Below are positions 6,137 through 8,158 of a stretch of 8,158 nt of DNA, piece by piece. How positions within the stretch are numbered: the first letter of the stretch is position 1; each line of letters begins with the position of its first letter. The stretch is from CAZTME01 sp964614795. GTDB taxonomy: Bacteria > Patescibacteriota > Microgenomatia > UBA1400 > PJMF01. The stretch spans positions 1 through 8,158 of the forward strand of contig CAZTME010000050.1 of assembly GCA_964614795.1 (NCBI GenBank). The letters are read 5' to 3'. The notes below the pieces were generated by a model that searched no databases, was not told the origin of the DNA, and saw only the letters and a program-made list of their open reading frames with translations. The position numbers and the translations under genes were made by a program.

Positions 6137-6153
6137 ATTTATCTTCCTTTTTT

Positions 6154-6172
6154 TAGACTGGTCACTTGATCA
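6154..6172 (+). repeat. Intergenic repeat copy 7 (diverged, with compensatory change)
   Basis: TAGACTGGTCACTTGATCA aligns with copy 3 over the left arm and part of the right arm. The pair T-A at stem position 7/18 is replaced by G-C (6160/6171), the G-T wobble (6161/6170) is kept, and the loop is ACTT instead of GCGC. It lies in the divergent spacer upstream of both the TPR and yebC genes, not at a gene end. Confidence 0.45.
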
Positions 6173-6193
6173 CAAATGATTATCTATTTATCA

Positions 6194-6204
6194 TTTTGTC
6201 GCGC
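6194..6204 (+). repeat. Intergenic repeat copy 8 (core only)
   Basis: TTTTGTCGCGC shares the nine-base core TTGTCGCGC with copies 2, 3 and 6, in the same divergent spacer as copy 7. The arms are missing, so chance similarity cannot be excluded. Confidence 0.3.
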
Positions 6205-6303
6205 TTCCAATCCCTTTTAAATTGCATGAAGGATACAAACACAACCGCTTTCTGTCAACTAGTGAGCTTGAAAATGAATTTTTTGTCTTTAGAAAATAAC
6301 GGG

Positions 6304-6309
6304 TATAAT
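6304..6309 (+). promoter_or_regulatory. -10 box of yebC
   Basis: A perfect TATAAT lies 18 bases before the yebC ATG. Transcription would start near 6316, giving a leader of about 12 bases that just contains the GAAGGA ribosome-binding site (6315-6320). A TTGTCT (6283-6288) is a possible -35, but its spacing of 15 is short. Confidence 0.5.
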
Positions 6310-6327
6310 AGATTGAAGGAATTTTTT

Positions 6328-6891
6328 ATGGCAGGACACAGCAAATGGAATAACATCAAAAATAAAAAAGGTGCTACTGATGCTAAAAAAGCTAAAGAAT
6401 TTGCCTTCATCGCCAAACAAATTAAACAGGCGGTTAAGGAAGGTGGATCCGATAAACCGGATTTTAATCCTAAATTAAGAACAGCTTTGGATAAGGCTAG
6501 ATCCGCCAATATGCCTAAAGAAAAAATTGCTAAAGCTATCGCAACTGGCTTGGGAAAGACCGCCAGTGGAGCAGTGTTGCATGAAATTTTATATGAAGGT
6601 TATGGTCCGGAAGGAGTGGCAGTTTTAGTTCTTGCTAATACCGATAATCCCACTCGCACCAGTGCACAAATGAAGTACGTCTTTAGTCGTAATGGAGGTG
6701 TTTTAGCCGGGCCTAATGCGGCCAGTTTTTTATTCAAAAAATCTCAAGATCAAGAATATATTCCTCTCTCGCCAATTATGTTAAGTGATGAAGGTTTAAT
6801 CGTTTTTCAATCCTTGTTGGAGGCATTAACTCAAGATGAAGATGTTGAAGAAGTTTATCACTCCGCTGGTAATGTTGAGGAAATCAATTAG
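6328..6891 (+). CDS. yebC: YebC/PmpR-family protein, shortened (187 aa)
   Basis: YebC-family proteins act as DNA-binding regulators (PmpR) and, in some members, as translation factors that relieve stalling at proline runs. The start is ATG at 6328: MAGHSKWNNIKNKKGATDAKK is the invariant N-terminus, with GAAGGA seven bases upstream, although the frame is open back to 6166. Residues 1-80 form the helical domain I, with NPKLRTALDKARSANMPKEKI (47-67). YEGYGPEGVAVLVLANTDNPTRT (89-111) and FSRNGGVLAGPNAASFLF (119-136) belong to domain II. The usual 240-250 residues are cut to 187. Immediately after SFLFKK the sequence passes to the normal C-terminal PL..SDEGLIVFQSLLEALTQDEDVEEVYH, so the ferredoxin-like third domain (about 55-60 residues) is missing. 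The reading frame is intact, so this looks like a natural short form. Confidence 0.93.
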   Translation: MAGHSKWNNIKNKKGATDAKKAKEFAFIAKQIKQAVKEGGSDKPDFNPKLRTALDKARSANMPKEKIAKAIATGLGKTASGAVLHEILYEGYGPEGVAVLVLANTDNPTRTSAQMKYVFSRNGGVLAGPNAASFLFKKSQDQEYIPLSPIMLSDEGLIVFQSLLEALTQDEDVEEVYHSAGNVEEIN

Positions 6892-6894
6892 AAT
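6889..6894 (+). promoter_or_regulatory. Possible -10 overlapping the yebC stop
   Basis: TAGAAT overlaps the TAG stop of yebC and ends seven bases before the ATG at 6902, the same spacing as at 993 and queA. There is no TGn extension. The downstream gene lacks a close Shine-Dalgarno sequence. A leaderless promoter is possible, but read-through from yebC is equally likely. Confidence 0.25.
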
Positions 6895-6901
6895 TTAATC
6901 C

Positions 6902-7669
6902 ATGAGACGAAGAGAAAAATTTATTATTACTTCAATATTATTGGCCGGTTTGTTGCTTTTGATTCAATCTCTGCCACTGGAATGGAGAATGTTGGCTAGT
7001 GTGGGTTTGGTAATCATTACTTATCTAGTGAGTGGTTGGGCTTTGTGGGAAAATTTGGATAAACACGAATGGCTTACAATTTTGCCTATGCCAGCACTTT
7101 TTTCAGGATCGGTGGCTGTTTTTTACACATTACTCCCCGGCGCTTTATTATCTCGAATTGGCATTTTTATCGTTTTTGCCATTGGTATGTACGCTTTGTT
7201 GTTAACAGCGAATATTTATTCTGTTTCCAAAGGTCGTTCAATTCAATTGCTTCACGCCGCTCACGCGGTTGGTTTTTGGTTCATGATGGTGGCTTCCTTG
7301 CTTTATACTGAAGTGTTCTTTGCTTCAAAAATTAATCCGATTTTAATCGGATTGGGCGTTACCTTAATTCATTTTCCCATTTTATTTGTTTCATTATGGT
7401 CAATGCAGTTGAAGGAAAGAATATCTAAAGAAGTAATTGTCTACGCCTTAATGTTTTCTCTTTTGTTGGGAGAACTGGCATTTTTATTCGCTCTACTACC
7501 CATTTCCGTTTGGGATAGCGCTTTACTAATTATGGCAGTGATGTACATTACAGTATCTTTTGTAAGGAGTGTTTTACTAGGTAGATTGTTTGCCAGAACT
7601 TTTGCTGAGTATGCTTTGGCTGCAATATTTATTGTGATTTATTTCTTGGTTATTTTTCCACTGAAATAG
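6902..7669 (+). CDS. Polytopic membrane protein of unknown function, 255 aa
   Basis: The family was not recognised. The protein is almost entirely hydrophobic, with eight or nine predicted membrane helices at about residues 8-24, 28-48, 57-78, 81-103, 119-140, 144-168, 176-198, 202-225 and 235-253. The N-terminus is strongly basic (MRRREK), placing it in the cytoplasm. Short polar loops carry ENLDKHEW (50-57), SVSKGRSIQ (107-115), QLKERISKE (169-177) and GRLFARTF (227-234). LLHAAHAVGFWFM (117-129) puts two histidines at a helix start, which could bind a ligand or metal, but no known motif is completed. It follows yebC by 10 bp and is probably co-transcribed with it, though the pairing does not reveal a role. 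There is no Shine-Dalgarno sequence within the usual distance. Confidence 0.8.
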   Translation: MRRREKFIITSILLAGLLLLIQSLPLEWRMLASVGLVIITYLVSGWALWENLDKHEWLTILPMPALFSGSVAVFYTLLPGALLSRIGIFIVFAIGMYALLLTANIYSVSKGRSIQLLHAAHAVGFWFMMVASLLYTEVFFASKINPILIGLGVTLIHFPILFVSLWSMQLKERISKEVIVYALMFSLLLGELAFLFALLPISVWDSALLIMAVMYITVSFVRSVLLGRLFARTFAEYALAAIFIVIYFLVIFPLK

Positions 7670-7769
7670 CTACATATCTAGAATTAATCCATATCCAGAT
7701 TAAAAGATAGATTGCTTTTTTTGCACAATATCAACAGAGTAATTTGTTTGATAAGTGAAAGGGGTTTTA

Positions 7770-7808
7770 ATGAAGATTTTCTCAGACAAGAAGTATGAGG
7801 CGATTTAA
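7770..7808 (+). other. Tiny ORF (12 aa) with strong ribosome-binding site
   Basis: The purine-rich GAAAGGGG (7757-7764) precedes an ATG at good spacing, and the frame reads MKIFSDKKYEAI then TAA. The peptide looks like the normal N-terminus of a soluble protein, so it may be the remaining start of a decayed gene. A short functional or leader peptide is also possible. Confidence 0.25.
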
Positions 7809-7819
7809 TTAAATTTTAT

Positions 7820-7844
7820 ATAAAAAAGATTGATATATCAATCT
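7820..7844 (-). terminator. Perfect 18-bp palindrome with T-run on the minus strand
   Basis: AGATTGATATATCAATCT (7827-7844) is a perfect palindrome. On the minus strand it is followed by six Ts and then AT, the form of a factor-independent terminator for leftward transcription arriving from beyond about 7900 or outside the window. On the plus strand it is followed by AAATTATAAATAAAAA, which is not terminator-like. It could also be a protein-binding site. Confidence 0.45.
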
Positions 7845-8078
7845 AAATTATAAATAAAAAAGAGCAGGGCAGGGAGGTAAAAAAAATTATGACCATTAAT
7901 TTGTAATCTAATTATTAAAACTCTTGTTCATAATGACTCTGAATTTGAAGAAAAATTGTTTGTTAATTTAAATTAATAAATGAAAAAAAATATATAAAAA
8001 TATGAAAATTAATTATAAAAATAAACAGGGGAGTTAGAGAAAAAAATATCAGGGTGGGTAAGGAAGAGTAGTACACTT

Positions 8079-8109
8079 TGATATAGTTATGATATAGTTT
8101 GATACTATT
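8079..8109 (+). repeat. Short tandem repeat, 11-bp period
   Basis: TGATATAGTT occurs at 8079-8088 and 8090-8099, followed by a diverged third unit TGATACTATT (8100-8109). The 10-11 bp period matches one helical turn of DNA, as is common for arrays of protein-binding sites. Confidence 0.45.
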
Positions 8110-8117
8110 AAATTTAA

Positions 8118-8141
8118 GTCCTATAACAAAATATATAGGAC
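8118..8141. repeat. Hairpin GTCCTATA/TATAGGAC
   Basis: This is a perfect eight-pair inverted repeat with an eight-base A-rich loop. No T-run follows on the plus strand (GTTATTGGC). Function is unknown; a terminator or operator for whatever lies to the right is possible. Confidence 0.45.
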
Positions 8142-8158
8142 GTTATTGGCTTCATAGA

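Larger units (their letters stand above)
7670..8158. other. Long AT-rich intergenic region without a convincing gene
   Basis: No ORF longer than a few dozen codons exists here on either strand. The base composition is far more AT-rich than the neighbouring genes. It is broken by three purine-rich G blocks (around 7861-7878, 8025-8036 and 8051-8069). The region also holds a perfect 18-bp palindrome, a 14-bp palindrome TTAATTTAAATTAA (7963-7976), a hairpin at 8118-8141, an 11-bp tandem repeat and several tiny ORFs. No tRNA, tmRNA or other known RNA was recognised, and no DnaA-box match (TTATCCACA) was seen. Confidence 0.6.

Noticed and set aside
904..6204. The repeats as a CRISPR array
   Set aside because: Copies are irregularly spaced, in both orientations, separated by whole genes, and show no spacer units.
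6166..6327. A longer N-terminus for YebC (54 extra residues)
   Set aside because: The invariant MAGHSKW start is at 6328 with a good ribosome-binding site and a TATAAT upstream. The extension is spacer sequence containing repeat copies.
7716..7732. TTTTTTTGCACAATATC after the membrane protein as a repeat copy or terminator
   Set aside because: GCACAATA resembles copy 1, but the arms are absent. The nearest hairpin (TTAATC 7684-7689 with GATTAA 7698-7703) is weak and 12 bases before the T-run.
7861..8069. G-quadruplex formed by the G-rich purine blocks
   Set aside because: No block has four closely spaced runs of three or more Gs; only partial runs occur.
7670..8158. Replication origin
   Set aside because: AT-richness and repeats fit loosely, but no DnaA-box match and no dnaA or dnaN gene is present in the window.

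Overview
The window looks like an ordinary chromosomal segment of a small-genome, AT-rich bacterium. The best guess is a member of the Candidate Phyla Radiation (Patescibacteria), perhaps on the Microgenomates side. The evidence is a very short EF-Ts, a shortened YebC, a LytR_C-type membrane-anchored protein, many intergenic palindromes and weak or absent Shine-Dalgarno sites. No database search could be run, so this placement is inference.

Layout. From 1 to 854 lie the 3' part of rpsB (ribosomal protein S2) and the complete tsf (EF-Ts), both on the plus strand. A 121-residue protein of unknown function (993-1358, +) converges on queA (1366-2505, -). queA is divergent from tgt (2610-3779, +). 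These two encode enzymes of tRNA queuosine modification and share a 104-bp promoter region. From 3780 to 4042 is a 263-bp intergenic region dense in dyads, followed by a membrane-anchored LytR_C-domain protein (4043-5185, +). A TPR protein (5363-6136, -) converges on it and is divergent from a YebC-family regulator (6328-6891, +). YebC is followed after 10 bp by a polytopic membrane protein (6902-7669, +). The last 489 bp (7670-8158) carry no convincing gene. They are strikingly AT-rich, with a perfect 18-bp palindrome, a second hairpin, a short tandem repeat and tiny ORFs behind strong ribosome-binding sites.

Two signals are not explained by the genes. (1) A family of related intergenic sequences (core TTGTCGCGCAATAA, full form a roughly 24-bp imperfect palindrome) occurs about eight times between 904 and 6204. 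Copies sit beside or on stop codons, and some show compensatory changes in the stem. One copy followed by seven Ts looks like a terminator. (2) Several genes lacking a Shine-Dalgarno site have a -10-like hexamer, usually of the extended TGn type, ending 7-9 bases before the start codon. This suggests leaderless transcripts.

The gene content mostly concerns translation and RNA (S2, EF-Ts, QueA, Tgt, YebC), with envelope-associated and unknown proteins in between. No CRISPR array, insertion sequence, tRNA or rRNA was recognised.
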